Below are positions 17,786 through 29,100 of a stretch of DNA of 64,000 bases, piece by piece. This DNA comes from Spirosoma profusum. Its GTDB lineage: Bacteria > Bacteroidota > Bacteroidia > Cytophagales > Spirosomataceae. The notes below the pieces were generated by a model. It did no database searches. It worked only from the letters and a program-made list of their open reading frames with translations, and was not told the DNA's origin. The position numbers were made by a program, and so were the translations under genes. The number at the start of each line of letters is the position of its first letter. Position 1 is the stretch's first letter. Where the stretch lies: the NCBI RefSeq assembly GCF_014699005.1, contig NZ_JACWZY010000003.1, positions 186,001 through 250,000 on the forward strand, in the 5' to 3' direction.

Positions 17786-20470
17786 ATGAGAGCTCCTGAC
17801 AAAGAACCGAACCATGAGCATGCTCCGCGTTGGGCCCGTTGGTTGCTGACTCGCCTGCACCCCGACGATACGTTGGAGGAGGTTTCTGGTGATTTGGATG
17901 AGTTGTATACGTACTGGTACGCACGATCTGGCCGGACGCAGGCGACGCTACGTTACCTGCTCTACGTAGTATCTGTACTGCCGCCGTTTGTGCGACGACG
18001 ACAACAAAGAGAAGACTATTATAAACAACATTTAATCCTGAACGCTGATATGTTACGCAATTATGTCAAAATCGCATTACGCAATATAGTCAGACAAAGA
18101 GGCCTGACTTTTATTAATATTCTGGGCCTTTCGATTGGGCTTTTCTGTTTTGTCTTTTTTCTGTTATATGCCTTAAGCGAATTCAGCTTTGACCGTTTTC
18201 ATACCAATGCTGATCGTATTTATCGTGTATACCAATGGGACAATTGGACGAACACCGGAGAAACCGCTCATCCCATGCCGCTTGGCCCGGCTATGAAACA
18301 GGATTTGCCGGGGGTGAAGCAGTACGTTCGTATACGCGATGCTTGGCGGGAAAGCTTTACTAAAGCCGGAGATAAAGTTACTCAGGCAAAAATTTCCTTT
18401 GCCGACCCGCAATTCTTTTCCGTCTTCTCATTTACCTTCAAAAAAGGCAGTGCAGCATCCGCGTTAAACGATTTGTACAACGTAGTGCTGACAGAAGAAA
18501 CAGCGGTAAGGCTCTGGGGCAAAACAGACGTAGTAGGTAAAATTATTGAAGTAAAAGTTCAGGATAAGTACGAGCCATTTGTGGTATCGGCGATTATTGA
18601 AAATATACCTTCCAACTCAAGCATTACATTCCAGATGCTTGGCAATTTCAATTTTTTGACCACCGTTACGTCCGATGGTAAAGGCCAGGTAAATGATTGG
18701 CGTTATTCATCCAGTCAAACGTATGTACAACTGGACCATACTAATTCACTGAATGCTGTAAAAAAACGACTCGATAACTTTTATCGAAAGTATAATGCTG
18801 ATACGGAAGCGGAAACAAGAAAAAAGGGCTGGAAAGGTGCCGGGCTGTCTAGAGCGTATGGCTTGCAACCACTTCTGGCAATGCATATGGATACTCAGCT
18901 AAAGGGCGCTCAGGTGGCTGCTACTGATCCTGAACTCGTCTGGATTCTGCTGAGCATAGCCACTGGTATTCTGCTGATTTCCTGTATCAATTTTACTACA
19001 TTGGCCATTGGCCGTTCGGTTCACCGCGCAAAAGAAGTTGGTGTACGCAAAGTAATGGGCGGAAACAAACGGTCGCTCGTAGTTCAGTTTATAGCGGAGG
19101 CACTGCTGCTTACTATTCTTTCTGCCAGTTTAGGTTTACTGCTTTTACAAATCTTTCTGCCTTATTTTCAACAGATTTCAGAACGAGAGCTTCGCGTTTC
19201 ATTTGTCCAGTTTCCTGAATTAAGCTGGTTGCTGGTCGGCTTAATTCTTATTGTTGGTCTATTAGCTGGTAGTTATCCCGCATGGATACTTTCTGGCTTT
19301 AAAGCTGTCGATGCGTTGAAGACAAAGGTAAAACTGAGCGGCTCAACGATTTTTACAAAATCACTGGTTACAGTTCAATTTGTCTTATCCGCCGGATTCA
19401 TTATTGCTACGCTCATCATCCTTCAGCAATTGAATTATATAAAGTCGAAGAATCCGGGTTTTAAAAGCGAGAATATCATTGTTGTCAATGCCGACGGAAC
19501 CTGGCCAAAGGAAATCTATCCGTTTTTTAAACAGCAGATAGCTGCCCATCCCGGAATTATTGGGGTGACTGGTTCGGATCAGAATTTAGGCGGACTGTCG
19601 CATAGCAATACCGAAGTGGAAGTGAATGGGCAGCCTAAAAAAATAAATGAATTGTTTGTAGAACGGGATTATCTACAGGTTATGGGCATGCAATTGAAGG
19701 CTGGCAGAGATTTCAATCCGGCTATTACTTCCGACAGGGAAAATGCCGTCATCATTAATGAAGCCATGATGAAAGAGTTTGGCTGGACACTTAACAATGT
19801 CATTGGCCAACAGATAAAGGGCTATAGAAAAGATTTCAATCCTGTCGTTATTGGCGTTGTGAAGGATTTCAATTATCAGTCATTCAAGATGAAAATTGAG
19901 CCGCAACTATTTCACCAACTAGCGGATTACCGTCCCTATAAATATTTTGTGCGCATAGCGCCTGGCGATCCCTCCCAAGTGCTGGCCACTTTACAGGCTT
20001 CCTGGAAAGAAGTTGTACCGGATTTTCCGTTCAGATACAGCTTTTTGAACGAAGATTTGAACCGTACCTACAAATCAGAAGCCCGATGGAGCAACATTGT
20101 GGGATGGGCCGGCGGTATTTCTATTTTTCTGGCTTGCCTTGGATTATTGGGACTTTCTGCACTAGCCGTGGCCAATCGTACCAAAGAAATCGGCATTCGA
20201 AAAGTCCTGGGAGCGTCGTCTACAACCATTTTCGGGTTATTGTCCAAAGATTTCGTGAAACTTGTGCTGGTGGCTGTCCTGATTGCGTCTCCACTAGCCT
20301 GGTGGGTTATGAATAAGTGGCTCCAGGATTTCGCTTTCCGAATCGACATCGAGTGGTGGGTATTTGCCCTGGCTGGTTTGCTAACCATCGGGATATCGAT
20401 TTTCACGATTGCCACACAGGCAGTTAAAGCCGCATTGACCAACCCGGTTAAATCACTACGTAGCGAATAA
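17786..20470 (+). CDS. MacB/FtsX-type ABC transporter permease with N-terminal prefix domain
   Basis: The start at 17786 (MRAPDKEPNHEHAPRW) is preferred: the open frame extends back to 17600 but that part lacks protein-like character. Residues 1-90 form the permease prefix domain (ARWLLTRLHPDDTLEEVSGD, ELYTYWYARSG) seen in Bacteroidota permeases. Then come MLRNYVKIALRNIVRQRG, a MacB periplasmic core and two FtsX domains (EVGVRKVMGGNKRSLVVQF and EIGIRKVLGASSTTIFGL), each with transmembrane helices. No ATPase gene is adjacent, which is usual for this class. It may export peptides or lipoproteins or take part in envelope stress responses; the substrate is unknown. Confidence 0.88.
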   Translation: MRAPDKEPNHEHAPRWARWLLTRLHPDDTLEEVSGDLDELYTYWYARSGRTQATLRYLLYVVSVLPPFVRRRQQREDYYKQHLILNADMLRNYVKIALRNIVRQRGLTFINILGLSIGLFCFVFFLLYALSEFSFDRFHTNADRIYRVYQWDNWTNTGETAHPMPLGPAMKQDLPGVKQYVRIRDAWRESFTKAGDKVTQAKISFADPQFFSVFSFTFKKGSAASALNDLYNVVLTEETAVRLWGKTDVVGKIIEVKVQDKYEPFVVSAIIENIPSNSSITFQMLGNFNFLTTVTSDGKGQVNDWRYSSSQTYVQLDHTNSLNAVKKRLDNFYRKYNADTEAETRKKGWKGAGLSRAYGLQPLLAMHMDTQLKGAQVAATDPELVWILLSIATGILLISCINFTTLAIGRSVHRAKEVGVRKVMGGNKRSLVVQFIAEALLLTILSASLGLLLLQIFLPYFQQISERELRVSFVQFPELSWLLVGLILIVGLLAGSYPAWILSGFKAVDALKTKVKLSGSTIFTKSLVTVQFVLSAGFIIATLIILQQLNYIKSKNPGFKSENIIVVNADGTWPKEIYPFFKQQIAAHPGIIGVTGSDQNLGGLSHSNTEVEVNGQPKKINELFVERDYLQVMGMQLKAGRDFNPAITSDRENAVIINEAMMKEFGWTLNNVIGQQIKGYRKDFNPVVIGVVKDFNYQSFKMKIEPQLFHQLADYRPYKYFVRIAPGDPSQVLATLQASWKEVVPDFPFRYSFLNEDLNRTYKSEARWSNIVGWAGGISIFLACLGLLGLSALAVANRTKEIGIRKVLGASSTTIFGLLSKDFVKLVLVAVLIASPLAWWVMNKWLQDFAFRIDIEWWVFALAGLLTIGISIFTIATQAVKAALTNPVKSLRSE

Positions 20471-20488
20471 TGCCACTCCAAATTCCCC

Positions 20489-20516
20489 GTAGAGACAAGG
20501 CATCCCTTGTCTCTAC
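20489..20516. terminator. perfect 12-bp stem hairpin between convergent genes
   Basis: GTAGAGACAAGG (20489-20500) and CCTTGTCTCTAC (20505-20516) enclose a 4-nt loop CATC. It lies between the stop codons of the permease (plus) and the CE15 esterase (minus). There is no long T-run, so it may be a dispersed palindrome used as a transcript end. Confidence 0.65.
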
Positions 20517-20542
20517 CAATGCCTATCTACGCCCCTTGTTCA

Positions 20543-22093
20543 TCACTTGTTGGTACGTTCGTATTTCAGCATCTTGTTAGCCCAGGGAATAAAATACTGG
20601 AAATTAGGTGCATCCGTATGGCCGCCATTATGCTGTCTCCAGGCCAGTTCACCGTCCATCAGGCCGGTCAATACAGGGGGCATTTGTTCGGAATTATAAT
20701 CGTTGCTCACGCCTAAATCTTTCGCTCCCAGCAATTTAAATACCGGCCCGGCGGCAACTGTAGCCTTATAACTTCCGGTTTGATCGAGCCATTTAGCATC
20801 ACCTTTTTCGGGTATGCCATAACTAACGAACGTTGGTCGTGGCGCACAAAGGGCTATTAATTCGTGCGAGTCAATTGGAAGATCGCAACCCGTTTTTCGG
20901 CCGAATGACGATTCTTCGGTTGCGTATTTCAAATAGTTACCGGCCATCCAATGATACTCTCCGCTGCCGGCAAGGCTTTCGACGGCTTCTCCGAATACCC
21001 GGCGCTGTAACGTAGTACCGCCCTTACCCGATGAACCGATTAATCCTAGACCAAAACGCTGATCGAACGCCATCGTGACCAGTGCCGCTTTTCCATATCG
21101 CGAAACACCTTCAATACCCACCTGTTTGGCGTTTACCTGCGGTTCGGTTTCCAGATAATCCAATGCTCGTGAGGCTCCCCACGCCCAGGCTCTCAACGAT
21201 CCCCAGTCTTCGGGTTTACGCGGCTGGCCTTTGTTTACCAAGCCAATGATACCTCGTGTCAGACCGGCACCGTTATCAGCCTGAATACTACCTGTTTCCA
21301 GCGTGCAATAACCCCAACCCGCTGCCAGCAACTGTTCGGTTGGCGGTGAATCGCCGTTTGGCGCGGGAGCAAAGAAATTAGGACCGGGTAATCGTGTAAT
21401 GGGCGCATAAGCTGGGTACTTATCAAAAATGGCCTTCATCTCCGGATTTTGCCTGATCATCATTTCCTTGAACGTAGCATTGATTTTCTCCATGTCGGCG
21501 AGCGAAGGCTGTGCCGGGGCTGGCAACGTAGGAGGCAGAAATCCAAACATCATCAATACCGGCACCGGTCCTTTTACGTTCTGCGGAAGCACCAGCACCA
21601 TATTGATATTGACGTTTATGAGCGGGTATTCGCTGTTATCGACCCGACCGATCAGATGTTTCGCCACTACCGGAATTCGGCCCACCATTTCGTTATCAGT
21701 CACTTTGGTGATCCAGGTCACCTTCGGTACGTTCTTTGGAACCCGGCCATACATCTCCCGTTCAAAATCTTCTATAATTTCAGGACGACGTACCTGCCAC
21801 CACTGTTCGGTTGTGGTTACTTTTTTTCCATTCCTGGTTGTTAGTACGTCCGGCAATTGCGGACAAGGTTCGGCCTGAGACTCATCATAATTGGCATGGT
21901 TGGGCGCTGATTCATTACCACTTGGGCCTGGTCTTAACTTTTTGATACCCAGTTGCTGCATCATATTCGCCTGATCTTCAGCAGCCGTAAACGTTTTCAG
22001 TCGAGGATATTTACTACTGTCGATAGCAACCTGCTGGGCTACTGCTACGTAGTGAAAGCATATCAACAGTACAAATGCCAGGTATTTTTTCAT
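20543..22093 (-). CDS. CE15-like glucuronoyl esterase (alpha/beta hydrolase)
   Basis: The 516-residue secreted protein (signal MKKYLAFVLLICFHYVAVAQ) carries the CE15 nucleophile elbow GIEGVSRYGKAAL (G-x-S-R-x-G-K), then the typical GSSGKGGTTLQRRVFGE and SGEYHWMAGNYLKYA segments and a C-terminal His in NGGHTDAPN. CE15 enzymes cleave ester bonds between 4-O-methyl-glucuronic acid of xylan (or uronic acids of other glycans) and lignin or methanol. It is the last gene of the second PUL, 24 bp after the acetylesterase gene. Some members act on pectic methyl esters, so the natural ester is uncertain. Confidence 0.85.
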   Translation of the reverse strand: MKKYLAFVLLICFHYVAVAQQVAIDSSKYPRLKTFTAAEDQANMMQQLGIKKLRPGPSGNESAPNHANYDESQAEPCPQLPDVLTTRNGKKVTTTEQWWQVRRPEIIEDFEREMYGRVPKNVPKVTWITKVTDNEMVGRIPVVAKHLIGRVDNSEYPLINVNINMVLVLPQNVKGPVPVLMMFGFLPPTLPAPAQPSLADMEKINATFKEMMIRQNPEMKAIFDKYPAYAPITRLPGPNFFAPAPNGDSPPTEQLLAAGWGYCTLETGSIQADNGAGLTRGIIGLVNKGQPRKPEDWGSLRAWAWGASRALDYLETEPQVNAKQVGIEGVSRYGKAALVTMAFDQRFGLGLIGSSGKGGTTLQRRVFGEAVESLAGSGEYHWMAGNYLKYATEESSFGRKTGCDLPIDSHELIALCAPRPTFVSYGIPEKGDAKWLDQTGSYKATVAAGPVFKLLGAKDLGVSNDYNSEQMPPVLTGLMDGELAWRQHNGGHTDAPNFQYFIPWANKMLKYERTNK

Positions 22094-22117
22094 GATAGTT
22101 GGGGAGTAGGCTAAGGT

Positions 22118-24094
22118 TTATTGGTCGGTTCGGAAAGGGGAAGCAGGTAAACCTTCTTTATTGTACAAATTTGGATTGACTGGATTATCGGCCCAGGCGT
22201 AGCGCACGTATTGCGGATTCGATACGTCATCGCTCCAAACCACTACGTTGTTTCCTTCGATTTTAGCTTTCGCCCACACGAATTTTTTATCGGCACCCGC
22301 AATGGCAAATTCACCCAACTCTTCGCCATCGTTGGCCACCAGACCACTGCCTGTACTCGTAAAGTTGATGACAATTTTGTTGCCTTCAACGGCGGCCGAT
22401 TGATATAATGGCCCCGACGAAACAAGGGTTTCCTTGTAAGCCGTTTTCAAAGCAGCCAAAGCCAGCCGTTCACCCACATCTTTCTTATTGTCAGGATGAA
22501 TATCATTCCATTCGCCCAGGTCAATGGCGACGGTCATAGCCGTATTGGGTACAGACAGCGCTTTGAGCTGCGCTTCACGTAACATAGCCCAGTTACTTTC
22601 TGTGGGCTGATAGTTGTAATCCATGAAACCCGGAAGCTGGACGTACAGAAACGGTAATGGCCCCTGTTTCCAAAGGCGTCGCCAGTCGTTGATTAGTGCG
22701 GGCTGCAACGTAGCATATTCCTGAGGTTTGCCAGCGTTGGTTTCACCCTGATACCAGCAAAACCCTTTGATCGCATAGTTTATTTCTGGGGCAACCATCG
22801 CATTGAACAACGCCGTTGGCTGATTTTGCGCATTGATACCTCCGGCTGAATTGCCTCCCGCTGAATTGCCTCCCGCAATCGGCCGATACGTAGTACCAAC
22901 TTTATAGTACCACGTTCCTTTCAGATCGACGGTATCTGCACCAGCGAAAATGCAGTAGGGTTTGTCGGGTACGAAGCCTCCTTTGCTGGCGTTGTTGGTG
23001 ACACGTATCACAAATACGTTCTTTCCAGCTTTCAATACGTCTGCTGCTACGTTGTATCGGCGTTGGGGATACATATACGTAGTGCGCCCGACTGATTTAC
23101 CATTGATATAAAGCTCATCAGCATCGACGATACGTCCCAGAAAAACCCGGGCAGGCTTGCCCGTCATCGAAGCGGGAATTTCAACCTCTTTTCGATACCA
23201 CACAACACCGTTCAGATCTTTCACGCCCTGATCTTCCCAATAACCCGGTACGTTGATTGGCCGCCAGCCTTTCGGGACATACGCTACGTCGAACCATTTT
23301 GTGGAGCCTGCCATACCCAAATCAACCGGTGGCGCTGGCCGGGTTGACGTAGCAGTCTGTCGTCGGGTGAGACTATTGATATACGTAGTGTCTTTATTTT
23401 TCTCGATGGTCGCTTTCAGGGCGTCAAACTCTTTCAACCCTTCTTCACTCGTCCAGGCTTCGATGGGCGTACCACCCACACTGGCGTTTATGATGCCAAC
23501 GGGAATTTTATATTTCTCATGAATTTTCTTCGCGAAGAAATACGCCACTGCCGAAAATGGCCGAACGTCTTCGCCAACAGCCGCTTTCCATTGCCCGCTC
23601 GGAAGATCGTTTTGTGGGCCCTGCAGATTAGTCAGGGTAGGGATCCAGAACTGTCGGATTTGCGGGTAATTAGCCTCCCGAATGTCCTTGGCATACGTAA
23701 CGTCATGAATATTCAGTTGGTGAACCATATTGCTTTGCCCACTGCAAAACCAGACATCACCAATCAGAATATCCTTCACAGTAAGCTGCGTACTTCCGAT
23801 AATTTCCATCGTGAACGGGCCTCCTGCCGACATGGCGGGCAAACCAAGCTGCCATTTCCCCCTGGTTTCCGTTACCGTTCTGTAGTTCTTATTGTTAAAT
23901 CGTACGGTGATACGTTCGCCAGGAGTTGCCCATCCCCAAATTTTGAGTGGTACGTCCCGTTGCAGCACCATACCATCGCTGATCAATTTGGGCAGACGAA
24001 GCTGTGCCTGTGCTACGTTGGCTGTTAGCAGGAGCAGACAGACGTAGCACAACCTCGCTACGTATAGGGCGCTGAGATCAATTGACAAAATCAA
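22118..24094 (-). CDS. sialate O-acetylesterase-family carbohydrate acetylesterase
   Basis: The 658-residue secreted protein has the SASA/SGNH signature DVWFCSGQSNMVHQL (nucleophile Ser121), GGTPIEAWTS, KGFCWYQGETNAG and DIHPDNKKDVGERLA (Asp/His). A jelly-roll domain is inserted between blocks (GYWEDQGVKDLNGVVWYRKE, KPARVFLGRIVDADELYING), as in Bacteroidota members that de-acetylate xylan or pectin rather than sialic acid. It sits between susD (229-bp gap with a hairpin) and the CE15 gene. The family name should not be taken as evidence of sialic acid metabolism. Confidence 0.88.
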   Translation of the reverse strand: MILSIDLSALYVARLCYVCLLLLTANVAQAQLRLPKLISDGMVLQRDVPLKIWGWATPGERITVRFNNKNYRTVTETRGKWQLGLPAMSAGGPFTMEIIGSTQLTVKDILIGDVWFCSGQSNMVHQLNIHDVTYAKDIREANYPQIRQFWIPTLTNLQGPQNDLPSGQWKAAVGEDVRPFSAVAYFFAKKIHEKYKIPVGIINASVGGTPIEAWTSEEGLKEFDALKATIEKNKDTTYINSLTRRQTATSTRPAPPVDLGMAGSTKWFDVAYVPKGWRPINVPGYWEDQGVKDLNGVVWYRKEVEIPASMTGKPARVFLGRIVDADELYINGKSVGRTTYMYPQRRYNVAADVLKAGKNVFVIRVTNNASKGGFVPDKPYCIFAGADTVDLKGTWYYKVGTTYRPIAGGNSAGGNSAGGINAQNQPTALFNAMVAPEINYAIKGFCWYQGETNAGKPQEYATLQPALINDWRRLWKQGPLPFLYVQLPGFMDYNYQPTESNWAMLREAQLKALSVPNTAMTVAIDLGEWNDIHPDNKKDVGERLALAALKTAYKETLVSSGPLYQSAAVEGNKIVINFTSTGSGLVANDGEELGEFAIAGADKKFVWAKAKIEGNNVVVWSDDVSNPQYVRYAWADNPVNPNLYNKEGLPASPFRTDQ

Positions 24095-24224
24095 TGTTTT
24101 TGATTCTTCTGTAAAAAACTGGAAAGTCTCTCACCTATAAGCGTCAATTGCTTGAATCATACCATCGGGATTATAGGTCAGATCGGGCACTTTCATATTT
24201 CGTAGATGTGTCTTTCCAGAAATA

Positions 24225-24267
24225 GCGATTTGTGTAAGTGTTCGATACGCTCACTTACACAAATCGC
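24225..24267. other. 16-bp stem hairpin between susD and acetylesterase genes
   Basis: GCGATTTGTGTAAGTG (24225-24240) and its exact complement (24252-24267) flank an 11-nt loop. It lies in the 228-bp gap downstream of the second susD. There is no T-run on the minus strand, so an mRNA-processing or partial-attenuation role is more likely than full termination. Confidence 0.6.
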
Positions 24268-24322
24268 ATCAATTTAGCTGTCTACTAGAAAATCAAAAAC
24301 TCCTGCTACTACGTTCACTCCA

Positions 24323-26137
24323 TTAATAACCCGGATTTTGCGGAAACTTAGGACCTTCGACAACCCGATCGATTTGGGTCTGCGGAATGGGACGCAGCAT
24401 GTGAAAATCCTGAATATATTGGGCCGCTTCCGGATTCCAGGCTTTCACGCGACGTACCAGCGAACGGGTACGTACCAGATCATGCCACCGCTGCCATTCG
24501 CCGAACAGTTCACGGGTTCGCTCGTCCAGAATAAAGTCTACCGTTACGTCGGCGGCTGCAATGGTCATGGCGGTGGCTGCTGCCGTATTCTGAGCGGCTG
24601 TATTGGTTTTTCGATAAGCTGCCCGCTGACGTACTACGTTGAGCAAAGCCGCAGCTTTTGTCGCATCGCCCGCTTTCAGGTACGCTTCCGCGCCCGTCAG
24701 ATACACATCCGCAAAACGGTACAAGACACAGGGACGCGTCGATGGGTCGTTGAAGTTCGCGCCCCGGCTTGGGTCCATGAATTTCTTCAGGGATGGAAAA
24801 ATCCCATTATCCCATAAACTGGGCGGTACAACAAGCCCTTTAAACGGTCTTGTACCGATGAATTGCGGTGCACCTTCCACTTCAAAGTCGGGCATCCAGA
24901 CGGCGGTATCGGCGCCGACAACGGTTGTATAACCGATACCCCGTTTATTATTGGCAGCCGTAGCCGTGTTGGTAACGGACGTATTGGAAATATAAACTGT
25001 ATAGAACGAGTTACTAAATCGGGAATCGACAGTGCGGTTCGTAAACGCCTGATCCAGAAAATAATTTTTCCCAGCGTTTGCCCCCGAAGGCCACTTGTAG
25101 CTATTTGGCCGCATACGAACGTAAGGACGTCCATATTGCGAATCCCGAATCATCAGAGAAGTGCCGCTGTTCACGTAGGCTCCCGCAGCGCTTTTGAACG
25201 AGTTGATGCCGCTGTTGTTGGGGTAATTCCAGGTTGTAAACCAGGGCGTCAGGTTATTTGCCGCACCACCACTTTCGCCAGAACCTACCTTATAGTAACC
25301 ATATTTAGGATCCAGCACGTGATCGCTGACAAACATGGTTTCTTTACCATAATCGTTGGCTGGAACGAACGCATCCCCAAAGTCCTGCCATAGATCAAGA
25401 CCATACGACGATTTATTGGCGATGATATCGGCACAAATGGTGGCTGCCTGCGTAAAATCAGCGGCTGTATTATTTAACCATCCACGAGTTAAATAGGCCT
25501 TAGCCAGCAACAGTTGGGCTACAGGTTTGGTAGCGGCTTTTCCCAGAAACGGCGCAGTCGGCTGATTCGGCAAATCAGTAGCTGATTCGGTCAAATCCTT
25601 AATAATCTGCTCGTAAACCTGAGCTACTGGCTGGCGGGAAGCGGCCTGTGAAGGCACCGTAATAAACTCCGTATTGAGCGGTACGTCGCCCCAGGTCTGC
25701 ACCAGATAAAAGTACCAGAATGCCCGCAGAAACTTCGCCTGTGCCAGATATTGTTTGCGCGTTGTTTCAGGTAAATCAATCGTTTGTCCGTATTTCAGCA
25801 CGCCATTTAACGTATTGATATCCTGAAAAGCGATGCCCCACGCCGAACCAAAATTGCTCCCGTTCAGGCCGTTATACGTATATGCTGGTCCTCCTCCGCT
25901 ACTGACCCCCTGTAAAAAATCGTCGGTACCCGCCTGCATTTCTACCGTGAACCCTTCGGTGCCCCACTGCCCCCGGATGTCGTTATAGACACCGGCGATT
26001 CCACCTAATACGCCAGACGGACTGTTGAAATAGGCAGGAACAATCTGTGATTGCGGGTTCTCTTCTAATATTTTTTCGCAGCCCGTGCTGAGTAACGCTG
26101 TGAGACTCAGTATGGCCAGAACTTTTATGGTTTTCAT
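24323..26137 (-). CDS. SusD/RagB-like outer-membrane lipoprotein (second PUL)
   Basis: The 604-residue product has a lipobox (ALLSTGCEKILEENPQS), a SusD N-terminal region (YFNSPSGVLGGIAGVYNDIR), a TPR-like segment (KQYLAQAKFLRAFWYFYLVQ) and the conserved end (DERTRELFGEWQRWHDLVRT, HMLRPIPQTQIDRV). It pairs with the SusC encoded 14 bp upstream. It is longer than the first SusD by an insertion around residues 270-400 (YYKVGSGESGG through RGIGYTTVVG), which may shape a different ligand site. Confidence 0.95.
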   Translation of the reverse strand: MKTIKVLAILSLTALLSTGCEKILEENPQSQIVPAYFNSPSGVLGGIAGVYNDIRGQWGTEGFTVEMQAGTDDFLQGVSSGGGPAYTYNGLNGSNFGSAWGIAFQDINTLNGVLKYGQTIDLPETTRKQYLAQAKFLRAFWYFYLVQTWGDVPLNTEFITVPSQAASRQPVAQVYEQIIKDLTESATDLPNQPTAPFLGKAATKPVAQLLLAKAYLTRGWLNNTAADFTQAATICADIIANKSSYGLDLWQDFGDAFVPANDYGKETMFVSDHVLDPKYGYYKVGSGESGGAANNLTPWFTTWNYPNNSGINSFKSAAGAYVNSGTSLMIRDSQYGRPYVRMRPNSYKWPSGANAGKNYFLDQAFTNRTVDSRFSNSFYTVYISNTSVTNTATAANNKRGIGYTTVVGADTAVWMPDFEVEGAPQFIGTRPFKGLVVPPSLWDNGIFPSLKKFMDPSRGANFNDPSTRPCVLYRFADVYLTGAEAYLKAGDATKAAALLNVVRQRAAYRKTNTAAQNTAAATAMTIAAADVTVDFILDERTRELFGEWQRWHDLVRTRSLVRRVKAWNPEAAQYIQDFHMLRPIPQTQIDRVVEGPKFPQNPGY

Positions 26138-26151
26138 CGTCGTATCAAAGG

Positions 26152-29100
26152 TTAGAATTTAAGATTTACCCCAAGCGTGAATTGACGTACGGGTGGATTG
26201 TTCAGGTTCACGGCGATCTGACGCTCTGGGGTTCCGCGTTCGCTGGCAAACTGCGGGTTCAGAGTCGACGTACCACTGGCATAACTATTTCCTTCTGGAT
26301 CGACAGCTAAATTCTGGCTAACCAGTGGCGAATAAATGATGAACGGATTGGTTGCGTTGACATAAATCCGGGCGGAATTTATACCGATTTTTCTGATCAA
26401 CTGACTGGAAAAGGTGTAGCCCAAGTTGATGCTTCTACACTTGATGAACGAACCATCATAATACCCCAATGTTGACCCAAAATTGGCGACCGCCCCACCT
26501 GCATCAGGAGCCGGGTATGCATTGGTCGGATTCGCTTCAGTCCAGTAATCGACTTTCACCTGGTTAACTCGGCCCTGATTGAAGAACGCGAAACCGCCTG
26601 AGCCGGTAGAGTTACCCGTCAGGTAAGGCACGATTACTTTCATACCTATACGAGCATACGTAACAATCGATAAATCAAAGTTTTTGAAACTGAAGCGGTT
26701 GGTAAAGCCGCCCTCCCAGGCGGGCTGGAAGTTGCCAAGAATCTGCCGGTCGGAGGCATCAATTTTGCCGTCTCCGTTTACGTCTTCCACTCGGATCTGT
26801 CCGGCGAACTGAACCGGTGACGTTTGTTTGGCCAACGTACCGTTTTCTTTGTCCGCTGTTTGCCAGATACCAATTTTCTTGTAATCATAAATTACTGAGA
26901 GTGGCTGCCCAACAAACCAGCCAGCCCCTATATTGGATTGCTCAGCTGGGGTAGTGAGCTGTGTAATTTTCTCACGGTTAAAGAAATACGTAACATCAGC
27001 GCTCCAGTTAAATCCTGTCGGATTTCTCAAAACCTCAAACGTCAGCGCTGTTTCCAAACCTTTTCCTTCGGTTCTTCCCAGGTTTTTCAAAGTCGAACCA
27101 GCTCCGTTGCTCGGCGGTAACGGCACCGACAAAAGGATATCCTTCGTTTTCTGGTGATAATAATCTACCGAACCACTAATCCGGTTATTCAGGAATCCGA
27201 AGTCAACCCCGATATCGATTTGAGATGTAGATTGCCAACCCAGACCCGTAGCTGGTAAACTGGTAACGGTATACGCCAGTTGCTGTCCGGCAGTACCAGT
27301 TCCGAAATTGTAATAGCCAGCCGAAAGCGCGCCCAACGTAGCATAGGCCCCTACGTTCCTGTTCCCGGATATACCCCAACTGCCCCGTACTTTCAGGTTT
27401 GAAATAAAAGGAACTTCTTTCATAAAACTTTCTTCTATTACGTTCCAGCCTGCGCCAATTGCCGGGTAGTTAAAATACTGATTACCTGGCGATAACGTAG
27501 AAGAACCATCTCGCCGTAGGGTCAACGTCAACAGATAACGGTCGTTGTAACTATAGTTTACCCGACCCATGTACGAAAGCAGGCCAAGTTCAGAAAACGA
27601 GTTGCCGAAGTCTGAATTCGCGACGGGTGTTCCGGACGCCAGCGAAAAATTCGACGTTTTGATGTAATCAGCTGGAACACCTGTTATCGTAAATCGGCTG
27701 CCCAATGAATGGTTTTGGGTAACCTCATACAGGCCTGTAACACCGATTTTATGCTTTCCAAACGTTTTGTCGTAATACAGTAAGTGCTGCAAATTGACAT
27801 CCCAGTATTCGGTATTGCTGATTTCGGCAGTCGATGAAGACTGCACCGTGGCTGTGTTAAAATAAGTGAGTGGGCCGCCGTAACCGTTGTAGTTTGACTG
27901 GCTAAAATTTAAACCCGCATTGAACCGATAGCGTAGGCCGGGGAGAATACTCAACTCAGCATAGAGGCTATTAAAGGTACGTAGTGACCGTGTGCGGCCT
28001 AAGTACGAATCCTTTTTGGTGTTGATCGTCAACGGGCTGACTATAGCCGCATCAATAGAGCCCTCCGCCGGGAACAGATTTACCGAACCATCTGCATTAT
28101 ACGGTGAAGCCAACGGCGTTAAACGTACCAAACCACCCGGAATACCACCACCACCTGGCGTATTTTGATACGTTAACGTATTGAGGGTATTTAAGCCTAC
28201 TTTGATACGTTTGCCAATTCGCTGATCAATGGTCGCCCGTATATTGATTCGGCTAAAATCCTGACTGGGAATAATACCGGTCTCATTAAAGTAACCCAGC
28301 CCCAATGAATATTGTGTATTTTCAACTCCACCCGTCATGCTGAGCTGATGGTTGGTCATGAAGCCGGGTTTGTATATCAAATTTTGCCAATCGGTCGAAA
28401 CGCCGGCCGCTAACGCATCTTTCTCTTTTTGGGTGAGCGGATAACCAGTGGTACCGGGGGCCGTACGGTTATATTTTGCCGCATCATCTTTAAACTGGGC
28501 ATACTCCTGACCATTCATTACGTTGTATTTGCCCATGATGGAGGTAATGCCATGATATCCATCATAGCTGAATACCGGTTTGCCCACTTTCCCACGTTTC
28601 GTGGTGATCAGAATAACCCCACCGGCCCCTCGCGACCCATAGATCGCCGTTGCTGAAGCATCTTTCAGAATTTCCAGATTAACAATGTCGTCTGGATTTA
28701 TATCATTGAGCCCGCCATAAGGTATCCCATCGACCACAACCAATGGGCCATCCAATCCATCACTGCCGTTGGAACTGGTTGTCAGCGTTCTGTTCCCTCG
28801 GATTCGAATCTGCCCCTGCGAACCGGGCGTAGTACCATTGCTGACGATAGATACCCCAGCTGCGCGCCCTTTTAATTGGTTTACCAAGTTAGGCGAGGGC
28901 ACTTCTCTCAGGATAGCTTCGCTAACCGAAGCTACTGCCCCGGTAACATCCCGTTTGCGTTGCGTACCGTAACCAACTACTACTACTTCACTGAGTGTTT
29001 TGTCATCGGCAGCCAACGTAACATTGATAACCGATTGATTTCCCACGGTTACTTCCTGTGTAGCATATCCGATAAAGGAGAACACGAGTACCGTACTAGC

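Noticed and set aside
22118-24094. Sialic acid utilisation locus
   Set aside because: Only the family name suggests it; no sialidase, lyase or kinase is present, and plant-glycan esterase context fits better.
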